From Porticoccaceae bacterium (GTDB lineage: Bacteria; Pseudomonadota; Gammaproteobacteria; Pseudomonadales; Porticoccaceae), in the NCBI GenBank assembly GCA_023228865.1, contig JALOAH010000007.1, forward strand, positions 12,478 to 76,477: 64,000 nucleotides of DNA, read 5' to 3'. A program made the translations under genes and the position numbers. The stretch's first letter is position 1. Each line of letters opens with the position of its first letter. The notes below the pieces were generated by a model. The model was not told where the DNA came from. It did not search any database and was given only the letters and a program-made list of their open reading frames with translations. Below, piece after piece: positions 34,184 to 44,189 of this stretch.

Positions 34184-34588
34184 TTATTTCTTGGTGGACA
34201 GGGAAATGTCGTAAACGCCTGCTTCCCGTGCCTGGTCAGAAATCTGAACAAATATTTCTGTTTTCGCTTTTGGCGCGGCGCTGATAATGACTTTCGCCTG
34301 GGGGTTTTCAGCGTGAATTCTCTCTACGTTGGCGCGAACCGAGCGCACATCGATGCGCCTGCCCTCGAGGAGAATGTCATTGGCCTCGGTAACTTCAAAA
34401 ACGATATTCTTATTTTGTGAATCTGGTGGCGGCTGATCCGTTGTCGGCGGTCGATTAACATCGACGCCACTCTCCTTAACAAAGGATGCTGTCACAATGA
34501 AAAAGATCAGCATAATAAACACCACGTCGAGCATTGGCGTTAAGTCAATTTGCGAATCTTCTTCGGCCCTGCGCTTTCCTAAGGCCAT
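34184..34588 (-). CDS. exbD: ExbD/TolR-family biopolymer transport protein, without a neighbouring ExbB
   Basis: The 134-residue protein has a short cytoplasmic start (MALGKRRAEEDSQIDLTPMLDVVF), one membrane helix (about 20-42) containing the essential Asp of the DLTPMLD motif, and a periplasmic domain (EGRRIDVRSVRANVERIHAEN, ...VYDISLSTKK). ExbD works with ExbB to energise TonB. No exbB or tonB gene is next to it, which is uncommon, and its partner must be elsewhere. The terminator follows 8 bases after the stop. Confidence 0.92.
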   Translation of the reverse strand: MALGKRRAEEDSQIDLTPMLDVVFIMLIFFIVTASFVKESGVDVNRPPTTDQPPPDSQNKNIVFEVTEANDILLEGRRIDVRSVRANVERIHAENPQAKVIISAAPKAKTEIFVQISDQAREAGVYDISLSTKK

Positions 34589-34742
34589 AAACTTCTACCC
34601 CGTAACTGGATTGAAAGGCGAGCATAATACCCACTCGAGAGGCATTTGCCCATACTTGTAATAGGAAAAGGCAATTTCTTTGAATTGCCATCTGTCAAAC
34701 AGGGCACTAGTATGCCGATAATTTTTCAAGAAGAGAAGCCCT

Positions 34743-35558
34743 GTGCCGGAACTGCCAGAAGTTGAAACAACCCTTCGAGGTATTGCGCCCCACGTTGTTG
34801 GGCAGCAGATAAGCCAGTGTGTTGTTCGCGAAACCAGGCTCCGCTATCCTGTGCCGCCTCTGTTGCCAACCCTGATTGTCGGTGGCGAGATTGCCGCAAT
34901 CTGGCGCCGGGGCAAGTATCTGTTGTTTGCTATAGGAGGCGGCCATCTGCTGGTGCATCTGGGCATGTCCGGCAGCTTGCGAATAGTGGCAAAGGGAACG
35001 CCGCCGGGCAGGCACGACCATGTGGATCTGGAGCTGGAGTCGAATCTCTGTCTGCGCTATACAGACCCGCGACGCTTTGGTGTGATTTCCTGGGTGGAAG
35101 GGGATCCCCTGCGCCATTCGCTGCTGTGTTCTTTGGGGCCGGAGCCTCTGACCGAAAATTTTAGCGGCGAATATCTCTATCAATTGTCCCGCAAGCGCAA
35201 GGTGCCGGTAAAAAGTTTTGTCATGAACGCCAATGTGGTGGTCGGGGTCGGAAATATCTACGCCAATGAGGCGCTGTTCCTGGCGGGTATTCATCCCCTT
35301 CGCCAGGCGGGCAGTCTCTCTCAAAAAGCCTATGGGCGCTTGGCGGACACCATCACCGTGGTGTTGGCAGCGGCCATTGAACAGGGGGGGACAACCCTTC
35401 GGGATTTTGTTGGCGGCGACGGCAAGCCCGGTTATTTCAGTCAGTCGCTGAATGTCTATGGCCGCGGCGGCCAGCCTTGCGTGCGCTGTGGCCGACCGCT
35501 GCAGAAAGATCGATTGGGGCAGCGAACCACGGTCTATTGTGGCTACTGCCAGCGCTAA
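34743..35558 (+). CDS. mutM: Formamidopyrimidine-DNA glycosylase
   Basis: MutM removes 8-oxoguanine and nicks the abasic site. The start is GTG; after processing the N-terminus is [13 protein letters not shown], with the catalytic Pro and Glu. Further signs are [10 protein letters not shown], the [12 protein letters not shown] helix-two-turn-helix, and a C-terminal zinc finger C-x2-C-x16-C-x2-C (CVRCGRPL to YCGYCQ). The protein is 271 aa, a normal length. Confidence 0.96.
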   Translation: MPELPEVETTLRGIAPHVVGQQISQCVVRETRLRYPVPPLLPTLIVGGEIAAIWRRGKYLLFAIGGGHLLVHLGMSGSLRIVAKGTPPGRHDHVDLELESNLCLRYTDPRRFGVISWVEGDPLRHSLLCSLGPEPLTENFSGEYLYQLSRKRKVPVKSFVMNANVVVGVGNIYANEALFLAGIHPLRQAGSLSQKAYGRLADTITVVLAAAIEQGGTTLRDFVGGDGKPGYFSQSLNVYGRGGQPCVRCGRPLQKDRLGQRTTVYCGYCQR

Positions 35559-35717
35559 CCCGGATATTCCGCCAGGGCGCGCTGAAATTCCAAAGGCAAT
35601 TGCAGTTCGGTAGCAGTTTGTTGCCGAAGACCTTTCCGCTGATCTCGCCGAGCGCCGGTGGTGCGCAAATTCGCCGATCTCGGCGCGGAAGTTCGGGCAA
35701 TGGGTGCAGCTTTCGGG

Positions 35718-36209
<492 letters not shown>

Positions 36210-36247
36210 TCAGGGGTTGGCAATAGTACAACAGCCGTGCAGCGGGC

Positions 36248-36847
36248 TCAATCGCGGCATAATAACTGGTAGTGAACGCCGCCGCTGGATTTGTCGCGCA
36301 TTCTGCGCCACCCGCGCGGCGGTGGAGCAGGCTGGAATGCCGGGCTCTCCACATAGATCAAAGCCTGCGGAGAGAGGATGTTGGCAGCGAGCAGGGCATC
36401 CAGTGCCCGCTGGTGAAGATTTTCGGCAAACGGCGGGTCGACAAAGACAATATCCAGTGGGTTTTCCCGGCCTGCGTTGGCTTGAAGCCACGCAAAGAAA
36501 TCGCTGTTGGCGATAACGGCATTGGTCGCATTCAGTTCCAGGCGATTGTTCGCCAGGGCTGCAAAGGCGCGGCCATCTTTTTCCACAAAAATCACTTCCT
36601 CCGCGCCCCGCGACAGGGCTTCAAAGCCCAGCGCCCCGGAGCCGGCAAAGGCGTCCAGGCAGCGGGCGCCGGGAAGGCTGAGGTTGAGCCAGTTAAACAA
36701 TGTCTCGCGAATACGATCCCCCGTGGGGCGCAGTCCTGCGGCGTCGGGAAAATACAGGCGGCGACTGCGCCATTTGCCAGCGATAATGCGCAGCTGGTTG
36801 GTTTTTTGTGTCTTGCTGCCTGGGGGTGGTGGCTGTCTGGGGGACAA
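36248..36847 (-). CDS. rsmD: 16S rRNA (guanine(966)-N2)-methyltransferase
   Basis: RsmD methylates G966 of 16S rRNA. It has LRIIAGKWRSRRLYFPD, RPTGDRIRETLFNWL, the SAM loop CLDAFAGSGALGFEALSRGA, and the catalytic FVDPPF. The frame is open to 36955, but that start would overlap ftsY and give an unusual extension. The TTG at 36847 has GGAG 10 bases upstream and yields the usual length (199 aa). It is divergent from ftsY, as in most relatives. Confidence 0.92.
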   Translation of the reverse strand: MSPRQPPPPGSKTQKTNQLRIIAGKWRSRRLYFPDAAGLRPTGDRIRETLFNWLNLSLPGARCLDAFAGSGALGFEALSRGAEEVIFVEKDGRAFAALANNRLELNATNAVIANSDFFAWLQANAGRENPLDIVFVDPPFAENLHQRALDALLAANILSPQALIYVESPAFQPAPPPRGWRRMRDKSSGGVHYQLLCRD

Positions 36848-36954
36848 TGTCTCGGTCTCCGTGGCTCTTGGTGGCGGCTGAAATGACTGCTGCTGACGGT
36901 GGTCAGAAAGTGGTAGGATACTCGCATTTTTAATGATGTCAGGTAAAAGTCTCA

Positions 36955-38646
36955 ATGACTGAAAACAGCAGTGACGGCAAGCGGCCTTCGCAGAAGAAGG
37001 GGTTGTTTTCCCGATTCAGAAAAGAACAGGCAAGGGAACCGGCAAATGAGTCGGCAAAACCGCCTGCGCAAGCCAGTGAATCCCACCTTTTTGAAACACG
37101 GGTCGAGACTCCCCTTGGTCAGCCCGTCCCCACCGACCCTCAGCAGCTGGATACGAAAGCGGATGATGCCAGCGCCAGTCGCGATGCCGATGGGGAAACC
37201 GCCAGCGCGAGTCGATGGCGCCGGGTTTTTTCCCGGCGCAGCGACGGCCAGGTTGGCGAGTCTGGGATAAGTCCGCAGATCGCTGGCGGCGACAGTGGCG
37301 AAGGGCTGACTTCCCAGTCTGCCGTCAACCTCAGTTCGGGCGTCTCAACTGCTGAAAATGGTCTGGCAACGGGTTCCGCGCCCAAAATCGAAGTTACTTC
37401 GGCAGCAAAGGCGGAGGTCGTGGCTGACCAAGTCGCCGAGCCGTTGCCGCAGGGGGTAACCTCTTTCGATTCAAGCGCATCCCGTAAAAGTCTGGAAAAC
37501 CCAGGTCAAGCAGCGGCAGGCCTGGCGCCAGCAGAGTCTGGCGCTGGCGGGGAAAATCTGCCCGCACCATCAGACAATCCCACAGCTGCGGAGCAGGCGG
37601 GCGCTGAGGGCGATAATAAAGGGGAGGAGGGGTCAAAATTTGCCCGCTTGAAACAGGTTTTTAGCCGTGGCCAGGAGTTTGGCGACGCCGCTCCTGTGGA
37701 CGCAGGTGCTGCGGCACCCAAAGTGGGCAATGAGAAGCGTTTTGGCAAAATCAAGCAGGCGCTCGCCAGAACCGGCAAGGGTCTTGGTCGTATTTTTCTT
37801 GGCAAAAAACAAATTGACGAGGATTTGCTGGACGCCCTCGAAACCCAGCTGCTTACCGCCGACCTGGGTATTGAAGTGACCTCGGAAGTGATCAATAGCC
37901 TCACAGACAGTGTCAAGCGCAAGGAGCTGAACGATGTCGCCGCCCTGCAAAAAGCCTTAAAAGGTCTGCTGGTGGAAATACTCAAGCCCTGCGAAAAAAA
38001 CCTCGTTGTGGCTGACGCCAAGCCCTTTGTGCTGCTCACTGTCGGGGTCAACGGTGTCGGTAAAACCACCACGATCGGCAAGCTGGCAAAACAGTTTGTC
38101 AATAACGGTCGCTCGGTAATGCTGGCGGCTGGAGATACCTTTCGCGCCGCCGCTGTGGAGCAGTTGCAGGTTTGGGGCGAGCGCAACCAGGTGGCGGTCG
38201 TTGCCCAGCACACAGGTGCCGATAGCGCCTCGGTGATCTTTGATGCCGTAGAGTCCGCCCGCGCCCGCAATATCGACCTTTTGATAGCGGACACGGCGGG
38301 GCGCCTGCACACCAAAAACAACCTGATGGAAGAACTCAAAAAAATCAAGCGGGTGATGGCCAAGCTCGACCCTGCTGCGCCCCACGAGGTTCTTTTGGTA
38401 CTGGATGCGGGCACCGGCCAGAATGCGGTCAATCAGTTACAGCAGTTCCATGAGGCGGTGGGGGTTACGGGTATAGTACTGACCAAATTGGATGGCACTG
38501 CCAAGGGTGGCGTCATTTTTGCGCTCTGCCGCCGTTTCGGTATTCCGGTGCGCTACATAGGTGTTGGCGAAGGACTGGATGACCTGCAACCCTTTAACGC
38601 CGAGGATTTTGTCAATGCTCTGCTTTCCTCCGGCTCTTTGGAATAA
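36955..38646 (+). CDS. ftsY: Signal recognition particle receptor FtsY
   Basis: FtsY docks ribosomes carrying nascent membrane proteins to the inner membrane. The C-terminal NG domain (about residues 255-563) has the GTPase motifs GVNGVGKTTTIGKL, DTFRAAAVEQL, LIADTAGRLHTKNNLM, TKLDGTAKGG and GVGEGLDDLQPF. The N-terminal A domain is long (about 250 residues), acidic and rich in Ala, Ser and Glu, with little conservation, typical of gammaproteobacteria. ftsE follows after 3 bases. Confidence 0.97.
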   Translation: MTENSSDGKRPSQKKGLFSRFRKEQAREPANESAKPPAQASESHLFETRVETPLGQPVPTDPQQLDTKADDASASRDADGETASASRWRRVFSRRSDGQVGESGISPQIAGGDSGEGLTSQSAVNLSSGVSTAENGLATGSAPKIEVTSAAKAEVVADQVAEPLPQGVTSFDSSASRKSLENPGQAAAGLAPAESGAGGENLPAPSDNPTAAEQAGAEGDNKGEEGSKFARLKQVFSRGQEFGDAAPVDAGAAAPKVGNEKRFGKIKQALARTGKGLGRIFLGKKQIDEDLLDALETQLLTADLGIEVTSEVINSLTDSVKRKELNDVAALQKALKGLLVEILKPCEKNLVVADAKPFVLLTVGVNGVGKTTTIGKLAKQFVNNGRSVMLAAGDTFRAAAVEQLQVWGERNQVAVVAQHTGADSASVIFDAVESARARNIDLLIADTAGRLHTKNNLMEELKKIKRVMAKLDPAAPHEVLLVLDAGTGQNAVNQLQQFHEAVGVTGIVLTKLDGTAKGGVIFALCRRFGIPVRYIGVGEGLDDLQPFNAEDFVNALLSSGSLE

Positions 38647-38649
38647 ACC

Positions 38650-39306
38650 ATGATCCAGTTCGACAATGTCAGCAAACGCTATCCGTCCGGACACGAGGCA
38701 CTGGCCAATCTCAGTTTTTTTCTCGATGAGGGGGAGTTCGCTTTTTTGACCGGCCATTCCGGCGCTGGCAAAAGCACTTTGCTGAAACTGATTACCCTGC
38801 TGGAGCGCCCCTCCCAGGGGCAGGTGCTGATCAACAGCAAAAACCTCAATCGTCTCCATGCCAGCCAGGTACCCTATTTCCGGCGCAGAGTGGGGGTGGT
38901 TTTTCAAAACCATCACCTGCTGTTTGACCGCAGTATTTACGACAATGTTGCCCTGCCCCTCGAGGTTATGGGCTTTCCCCGCGGCGATATTCCCCGTCGC
39001 GTCCGTGCCGCCCTGGATAAAGTGGGGCTGTTGAGCCGGGAAAAACAAAACCCGATAACCCTCTCTACCGGCGAGCAGCAGCGGGTGGGCATTGCCAGGG
39101 CGGTGGTGCACAAGCCAAAAATTCTCCTGGCGGATGAGCCCACGGGCAATCTCGATCCGACGCTGTCGGCGGAAATTATGCATCTCTTTGCCCAGTTTAA
39201 CGATGTTGGGGTCACCGTGCTGATCGCCACCCACGACATCGCCTTGATTGCCCCCATGCACTGCCGAGAGATTCATCTCCAGCATGGCCGTTTGGTAGGA
39301 GGTTGA
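38650..39306 (+). CDS. ftsE: Cell-division ATP-binding protein FtsE
   Basis: The 218-residue ATPase has Walker A TGHSGAGKSTLLKL, signature LSTGEQQRVGIARAV (Thr instead of the usual Gly, as in several FtsE), and Walker B ILLADEPTGNLDP. FtsE with FtsX controls peptidoglycan hydrolases at the septum. It lies between ftsY and ftsX with gaps of 3 and 1 bases. Confidence 0.97.
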   Translation: MIQFDNVSKRYPSGHEALANLSFFLDEGEFAFLTGHSGAGKSTLLKLITLLERPSQGQVLINSKNLNRLHASQVPYFRRRVGVVFQNHHLLFDRSIYDNVALPLEVMGFPRGDIPRRVRAALDKVGLLSREKQNPITLSTGEQQRVGIARAVVHKPKILLADEPTGNLDPTLSAEIMHLFAQFNDVGVTVLIATHDIALIAPMHCREIHLQHGRLVGG

Positions 39307-39307
39307 T

Positions 39308-40300
39308 ATGGCTGACCCCAACGCCAGAGGCCGCAAGACTACCGGGGGTGCCAGCGAGAGTCGCAACTCCCTGCACCATCGCCTCAATAACTACTTTCGC
39401 CACCACCGCAAAACCCTGGTGTCAAGCTTGTTTCGCTTGCTGCGAACCCCGGTGCAAACCCTGATGACCCTGTTGGTGATTGCTATCGCGATGGCGCTGC
39501 CCGCCGGACTCTATTCAGCGGTGGACAATCTTCGCCAGCTGGGGGGCGGCATCGAACTCAACGCTCGCATGAGTGTGTTTCTGAAAAAAGACGCCAGCGA
39601 TGAGGATATCGGTGAACTGATGGCGGAGCTGGAAACCCGCGACGATGTCACCGCCATTATCTATCTCAGTCGCGAGCGCGCGCTCGAGGAGTTCCGCCAG
39701 GCTTCAGGGTTTGATGATGTCCTCAGCCTGCTGGACGAAAACCCCCTGCCAGCGGCCATGTTGGTGCAACCGTCGCAACAGGTAACCGAAGATCCCGCCG
39801 CTGCCGAGGCGCTGCTTCACTGGCTGAAAAGCCAGGAAAAAGTCGACGATGTCAGTGTTGATCTCGCCTGGCTGCAAAAACTTCATGCCTTTATTGACGC
39901 CGGTCAGCAGCTCGCTTTGGGGTTGGGGGTGGCGCTGGGTATCGGCGTTTTGCTGGTCATGGGCAACACCATTCGTCTGGCCATCGAAAACCGCCGCGAG
40001 GAGATCGTGGTGGTCAAGCTGATCGGCGGCACCAACGGCTATGTGCGCCGCCCTTTTCTCTACACCGGGTTCTGGTACGGAGTCGGCGGTGGCTTGCTGG
40101 CCTGGGGGCTGGTCTGGGTCGGATTTATGTCTTTGGGCTCCGAGGTTCAGCGATTGTCTGCTCTCTATCAGAGCGGTTTCACCCTCCATGCCCCCGATCT
40201 GTCGGTGCTGCTGATTCTCATGGTCTGCGGCGCTTTGCTGGGGCTTGGTGGTGCCTGGGTTGCCGTTGCCAGCCATTTGCGTAAAATTGAGCCCAATTAA
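39308..40300 (+). CDS. ftsX: Cell-division permease-like protein FtsX
   Basis: The 330-residue protein has a basic N-terminal cytoplasmic stretch, a first membrane helix (about 52-74), a periplasmic domain (about 80-205, with VFLKKDASDEDIGELMAELE), and three C-terminal helices with NRREEIVVVKLIGGTNGYVRRPF. It couples FtsE ATP hydrolysis to activation of a periplasmic amidase activator such as EnvC. Its order in ftsY-ftsE-ftsX-rpoH is conserved. Confidence 0.97.
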   Translation: MADPNARGRKTTGGASESRNSLHHRLNNYFRHHRKTLVSSLFRLLRTPVQTLMTLLVIAIAMALPAGLYSAVDNLRQLGGGIELNARMSVFLKKDASDEDIGELMAELETRDDVTAIIYLSRERALEEFRQASGFDDVLSLLDENPLPAAMLVQPSQQVTEDPAAAEALLHWLKSQEKVDDVSVDLAWLQKLHAFIDAGQQLALGLGVALGIGVLLVMGNTIRLAIENRREEIVVVKLIGGTNGYVRRPFLYTGFWYGVGGGLLAWGLVWVGFMSLGSEVQRLSALYQSGFTLHAPDLSVLLILMVCGALLGLGGAWVAVASHLRKIEPN

Positions 40301-40458
40301 GTTTGCCAAATACCCCCCGCTTATCGTCTTGCGCCCGGCTAACTGTTTGAATTGTCATAAATTTAGCCATTGGCGGCAGTTGTTTACGGGAACTAACAGG
40401 GGTAGTGGACATCTAATGGCGAGCTGTTAAACTAGGCCGTCTCAACCAAGAGGTAACT

Positions 40459-41310
40459 ATGAGTACAAGTTTGCAATCTGTAGCGCTGTTGTCACCAGGG
40501 GAAAACCTTGCGTCCTACATGCAGACAATTTCTTCCATACCGGTATTGACCGCTGAGGAAGAGCAGGCTCTCGCTGAGCGTCTTTATTACCATGAAGACC
40601 TGGACGCCGCCCGTCATCTGGTTATGTCCCATCTGCGCTTTGTGGTTCATATTGCCCGCTCCTATAACGGTTATGGCCTGCCCCTGGCGGATCTGGTGCA
40701 GGAAGGCAATGTCGGTCTGATGAAAGCGGTCAAGCGTTTCAACCCTGAAAAAGGGGTGCGCCTGGTTTCCTTTGCGGTGCACTGGATCAAGGCCGAAATT
40801 CACGAGTTTATTCTGCGCAACTGGCGCATCGTCAAAGTGGCCACCACCAAGGCTCAGCGCAAGCTGTTCTTTAACCTTCGCGGCGCCAAAAAATCCCTGG
40901 CCTGGCTGACCAACGATGAAGCCCTGGCCGTAGCGGAAGACCTGGGTGTCGATGTGGTTCAGGTGCGGGAAATGGAAAAACGCCTCTCCGCCCGGGATAC
41001 AGCCTTTGACGCCCCCGACGATGGCGATGATGACGGCTATTCAGCGCCGGTGTACTACCTCGAAGACAAACGCTCTGACCCCGCGCTGCAGCTGGAAGCA
41101 GAGGACTGGGAAGAAACCAATGTCAACAAGCTGGATGACGCACTGGCCGGGCTCGACGACCGCAGCCGCGATATCCTTCAGCGCCGCTGGCTTTGCGACG
41201 ACAAGGCGACGCTTCACGATCTCGCCGATGAATACGGCGTTTCCGCAGAGCGCATTCGCCAGCTTGAGCAAAACGCCATGAAGAAAATTCGTGTCGCCAT
41301 GGAGGCATAG
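40459..41310 (+). CDS. rpoH: RNA polymerase sigma-32 (heat-shock) factor
   Basis: The 283-residue sigma factor has region 2 ([56 protein letters not shown]), the RpoH box QRKLFFNLR specific to sigma-32 proteins, and region 4 ([29 protein letters not shown]). It directs transcription of heat-shock genes. AGAGGTAACT precedes the ATG. A terminator follows. Confidence 0.97.
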   Translation: MSTSLQSVALLSPGENLASYMQTISSIPVLTAEEEQALAERLYYHEDLDAARHLVMSHLRFVVHIARSYNGYGLPLADLVQEGNVGLMKAVKRFNPEKGVRLVSFAVHWIKAEIHEFILRNWRIVKVATTKAQRKLFFNLRGAKKSLAWLTNDEALAVAEDLGVDVVQVREMEKRLSARDTAFDAPDDGDDDGYSAPVYYLEDKRSDPALQLEAEDWEETNVNKLDDALAGLDDRSRDILQRRWLCDDKATLHDLADEYGVSAERIRQLEQNAMKKIRVAMEA

Positions 41311-41377
41311 TCCTTTCCTTCAGCCAAAAGCAACAGCGAAACAGCAAGGCGAGACATCGAGGCAACAAAACAGCATA

Positions 41378-41404
41378 GCCGCGGCATTGGTCGCGGCTTT
41401 TTTA
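41378..41404 (+). terminator. Intrinsic terminator of rpoH
   Basis: Arms AGCCGCG and CGCGGCT around an 8-base loop are followed by six T. It is about 70 bases after the rpoH stop. Confidence 0.88.
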
Positions 41405-41431
41405 TGATCTGCGCTTTCAGGAGAACCTGCG

Positions 41432-41812
41432 GTGTCCAAAGCAGTGACCATTATTGCCGCCATTCTTGGCTTCAGCGGTGTTGCCCTCGGCGCTTTTGGC
41501 GCCCATGGCTTAAAAGCCGTGGTCAGCCCAGCCATGCTTGAGGTTTGGAAAACCGCCGTCAGCTACCAGATGTACCATGTGGCGCCAATCCTGCTGCTGG
41601 GCTTGTTTCCCGCCGTCCTTGGCAGCAAAGCCCGCTGTCTCGCCAGTATCTGTTTTGTTGCTGGCGTGCTGATTTTTTCCGGCAGCCTCTATGCCCTGGT
41701 GGTTTTCGATATTCCCCTGTTGGGTATGGTCACCCCCGTTGGCGGTGGTTTGCTGCTGCTGGGCTGGCTGACCCTGACCATTGGTTTTGCAACTCGAACA
41801 TTCGAACCCTAA
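41432..41812 (+). CDS. DUF423 membrane protein (YgdD-like)
   Basis: The 126-residue protein has four hydrophobic helices and the family stretches GVALGAFGAHGLK, YQMYHVAPILLLG, FSGSLYALVVFDI and VTPVGGGLLLLGWL. It is an inner-membrane protein of unknown function. GTG is the start, with AGGAG 12 bases upstream. trmB begins 9 bases after its stop, so the two are probably co-transcribed. Confidence 0.92.
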   Translation: MSKAVTIIAAILGFSGVALGAFGAHGLKAVVSPAMLEVWKTAVSYQMYHVAPILLLGLFPAVLGSKARCLASICFVAGVLIFSGSLYALVVFDIPLLGMVTPVGGGLLLLGWLTLTIGFATRTFEP

Positions 41813-41821
41813 GGAATTGCC

Positions 41822-42514
41822 GTGGATATTCGCCCCGAATTTAAGCAGAAAGCCATTCGCAGCTATGTGATTCGCGGTGGTCGCATGACGGAAGGTCAGC
41901 GCAAGGCCTTTGACGATCACTGGGATTTTTACGGTCTGAGTCTCCACAGTGGCAGTGCCCGGTGGTCGCAAATTTTTGGCCGCGAGGCGCCGGTGGTGCT
42001 GGAAATCGGTTTTGGCATGGGCGATTCCCTGCTGGAAATGGCTCAGGCCGAGCCGGACAAGGACTTTATCGGCATCGAAGTTCACCCTCCGGGGGTGGGT
42101 CGGCTGATCAATAATGCCGCTGAGCAGCAGGTGAAAAACTTGCGGGTTTACATGGCCGACGCTGTGGATGTGTTACAGGACTGTATTCCCGATCAGAGTT
42201 TAAGCCGAGTGCAGATTTATTTTCCCGACCCCTGGCACAAGAAAAAACACAACAAGCGCCGCATCATTCAGCCCGACTTCATTCAGCTGCTGAGGGCCAA
42301 GCTCAACATCGGCGGTCTTATTCACCTGGCGACAGACTGGCAAAATTATGCCGAGCAAATGCTGGAGGTGATGTCCCAGGCGGAGGGTTTCAGCAATGAG
42401 GCTGGCGACGGCTATGGGGAGCGCCCGGCGTTCAGGCCGGTGACAAAATTTGAGCGCAGGGGCGAACGCCTCGGTCACGGCGTTTGGGATCTGCTTTTTT
42501 CACGACAAAAATGA
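41822..42514 (+). CDS. trmB: tRNA (guanine-N7-)-methyltransferase
   Basis: TrmB makes m7G46 in tRNA. The 230-residue protein has [15 protein letters not shown], the SAM site [27 protein letters not shown], and the catalytic region [18 protein letters not shown]. The start is GTG with AAGGA upstream. Length and motifs are typical. Confidence 0.97.
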   Translation: MDIRPEFKQKAIRSYVIRGGRMTEGQRKAFDDHWDFYGLSLHSGSARWSQIFGREAPVVLEIGFGMGDSLLEMAQAEPDKDFIGIEVHPPGVGRLINNAAEQQVKNLRVYMADAVDVLQDCIPDQSLSRVQIYFPDPWHKKKHNKRRIIQPDFIQLLRAKLNIGGLIHLATDWQNYAEQMLEVMSQAEGFSNEAGDGYGERPAFRPVTKFERRGERLGHGVWDLLFSRQK

Positions 42515-42606
42515 GAACAGGTTTATAAAAGCTCCGTTCGGCACTGTGGCAATGGCGGGGTTTCAGTTAAGATGCGCCACCGGTTAACGACAACAAGGAA
42601 ACAGTA

Positions 42607-43359
42607 ATGAAAATCAAGACTCTGGCTGCCCTGGTAGCCCTGACTGTATTAATGGCGGCTTGCGATAAGGCGCCTACAGAAAAAGCCGCTGAAGCGCCGC
42701 CGGCAGAACTGACCACCCAGGAGCAAAAACTCAGTTACATCTTTGGTCAGAATATCGGCAGCCAATTCAAAACCGAAACCATGAAGATCGACGTCGATGT
42801 CTTTGCCATGGGTGTTAAGGACGCCATTGCCGGTGTAGAGCCTAAATTGGCGGAAGCGGACGTTATGGAAGCGCTGCAAAAGTTCCAGGAAGAAAAAATG
42901 GCGGAACAGCAGAAATCCTTTGACGAGGCCTCAACCAAGAATATCGCCGAAGGCGAAGCCTTTATGGCGGAAAACGCCAAAAAAGAGGGTGTTGTTACCC
43001 TGGAGAGCGGTCTTCAATACAAAATTATCGAAGAGGGTGAGGGCGCTGTCCCCACTGAAACAAGCACAGTGGAAGTTCACTACAAAGGCACCCTCATTGA
43101 TGGCACTGAGTTCGATAGCTCCTTCAAGCGCGGTGTTCCGGCATCCTTCGGCGTTACCCAGGTTATTCCTGGCTGGACCGAGGCACTGATGCTGATGAAA
43201 GAGGGCGCCAAATGGGAACTCTATATTCCCCCCTCATTGGCCTACGGGCCCGGCGGTGCTGGCGGTCTGATCGGCCCCGAGCAAACTCTGATTTTTGAAG
43301 TGGAATTGCTCAAAGCCAATGTGGACGAAAAAGCCGAAGGTGATACTGACGCCGAGTAG
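42607..43359 (+). CDS. FKBP-type peptidyl-prolyl isomerase lipoprotein (FkpA/Mip-like)
   Basis: A signal peptide with lipobox LMAAC (Cys at residue 19) makes this a lipoprotein. An N-terminal helical dimerisation domain follows (about 35-135: KLSYIFGQNIGSQF, FAMGVKDAIAG), then an FKBP domain (about 140-238) with VEVHYKGTLIDGTEFDSSF, VIPGWTEALMLMKEGAKWELYIPP and LAYGP. It catalyses proline cis-trans isomerisation and helps fold envelope proteins. The acidic tail (EKAEGDTDAE) is unusual but harmless. Confidence 0.93.
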   Translation: MKIKTLAALVALTVLMAACDKAPTEKAAEAPPAELTTQEQKLSYIFGQNIGSQFKTETMKIDVDVFAMGVKDAIAGVEPKLAEADVMEALQKFQEEKMAEQQKSFDEASTKNIAEGEAFMAENAKKEGVVTLESGLQYKIIEEGEGAVPTETSTVEVHYKGTLIDGTEFDSSFKRGVPASFGVTQVIPGWTEALMLMKEGAKWELYIPPSLAYGPGGAGGLIGPEQTLIFEVELLKANVDEKAEGDTDAE

Positions 43360-43401
43360 TCGATAGTTCGAGTAGCGGTAAATCTTGAAAAGCCCGATTG
43401 A

Positions 43402-43430
43402 CAAAACGCCCTGATTCTCAGGGCGTTTTG
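43402..43430. terminator. Intrinsic terminator after the FKBP gene
   Basis: CAAAACGCCCTG and CAGGGCGTTTTG form a perfect 12-bp stem with a 5-base loop. It ends in TTTTG on each strand and lies between the convergent FKBP and lrgB genes. Confidence 0.9.
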
Positions 43431-43448
43431 CTGTTAGCTGCTGTGCAT

Positions 43449-44189
43449 TTAGGCAAAAAGGCGAACCAGCAAAGGTAAAATCAGTGCGGTGACAATGCCG
43501 GTGATCCCCATGGCGAGGCTGGCAAAGGCGCCGCAGCGGGGGCTTACCTGAAATGCGGTTGCAGTTCCCACCCCGTGGGCGTTGATGCCCAGCACCAGGC
43601 CGAGAACCCTTTCATCCTTGATGCCTGCGAGCCTCAGCAGCGGCGCCGCCGTCAGGGCGCCGACGACGCCGGTAAAAATCACCACTCCCGCCGCCAGAGC
43701 GGCGATACTGCCGATTTTTTCGCTGAGTTCGAGGGCGATGGGTGTGGTCACCGATTTTGTTGCCAGTGACAGTAAAACCTTGTCGCCTCCCAGTGCCCAG
43801 GCCAGGGCGAGTGCGACGGCGGGGGAGATCAGCGCTCCCGCCAGCAGCCCCAGGCTGACGGGTTTGGCAACGGCGCGAATGCGGGAAAATTCACGGTGCA
43901 GGGGCAGCGCGAGGGCGACGGTTGTCGGCCCCAGAAACCAGTAAAAAACCTGGCTGTGGTCGCGAAAATGGGAGTAATCCCCGTAAAGAATCGCCACCAA
44001 AAATGCCAGGGCAATACTGCCGAGGGCAAGGGGGTGCGCGAGAGGAAAATGCTTGGCGCGCCTGTAGGTTTTTAGCGCCAAGCCGTAAACCGCGCACACC
44101 AGCAATGTGGTCAATGCCGTGATCATCACCCCCAACAGTCCCTCCGTGGTTGCCGGTGCCGAAAAAAAAGATCTCAGGGCGTCGTTCAT
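43449..44189 (-). CDS. lrgB: LrgB/CidB-family membrane protein
   Basis: From the ATG at 44189 the protein is 246 aa with about seven helices. It has the LrgB stretches FLGPTTVALALPLHRE, SVTTPIALELSEKIGSIAALAAG, VLGLVLGINAHGVGTATAF and SLAMGITGIVTALILP. LrgAB/CidAB pairs influence murein hydrolase activity and, in several species, transport small acids such as pyruvate. It overlaps lrgA by 4 bases (ATGA). A longer frame to 44285 is open but lies inside lrgA. Confidence 0.93.
   Translation of the reverse strand: MNDALRSFFSAPATTEGLLGVMITALTTLLVCAVYGLALKTYRRAKHFPLAHPLALGSIALAFLVAILYGDYSHFRDHSQVFYWFLGPTTVALALPLHREFSRIRAVAKPVSLGLLAGALISPAVALALAWALGGDKVLLSLATKSVTTPIALELSEKIGSIAALAAGVVIFTGVVGALTAAPLLRLAGIKDERVLGLVLGINAHGVGTATAFQVSPRCGAFASLAMGITGIVTALILPLLVRLFA

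Noticed and set aside
36848..36955. A longer RsmD starting at TTG 36955
   Set aside because: It would overlap the ftsY start and add 36 residues not typical of the family. The TTG at 36847 has a ribosome-binding site.
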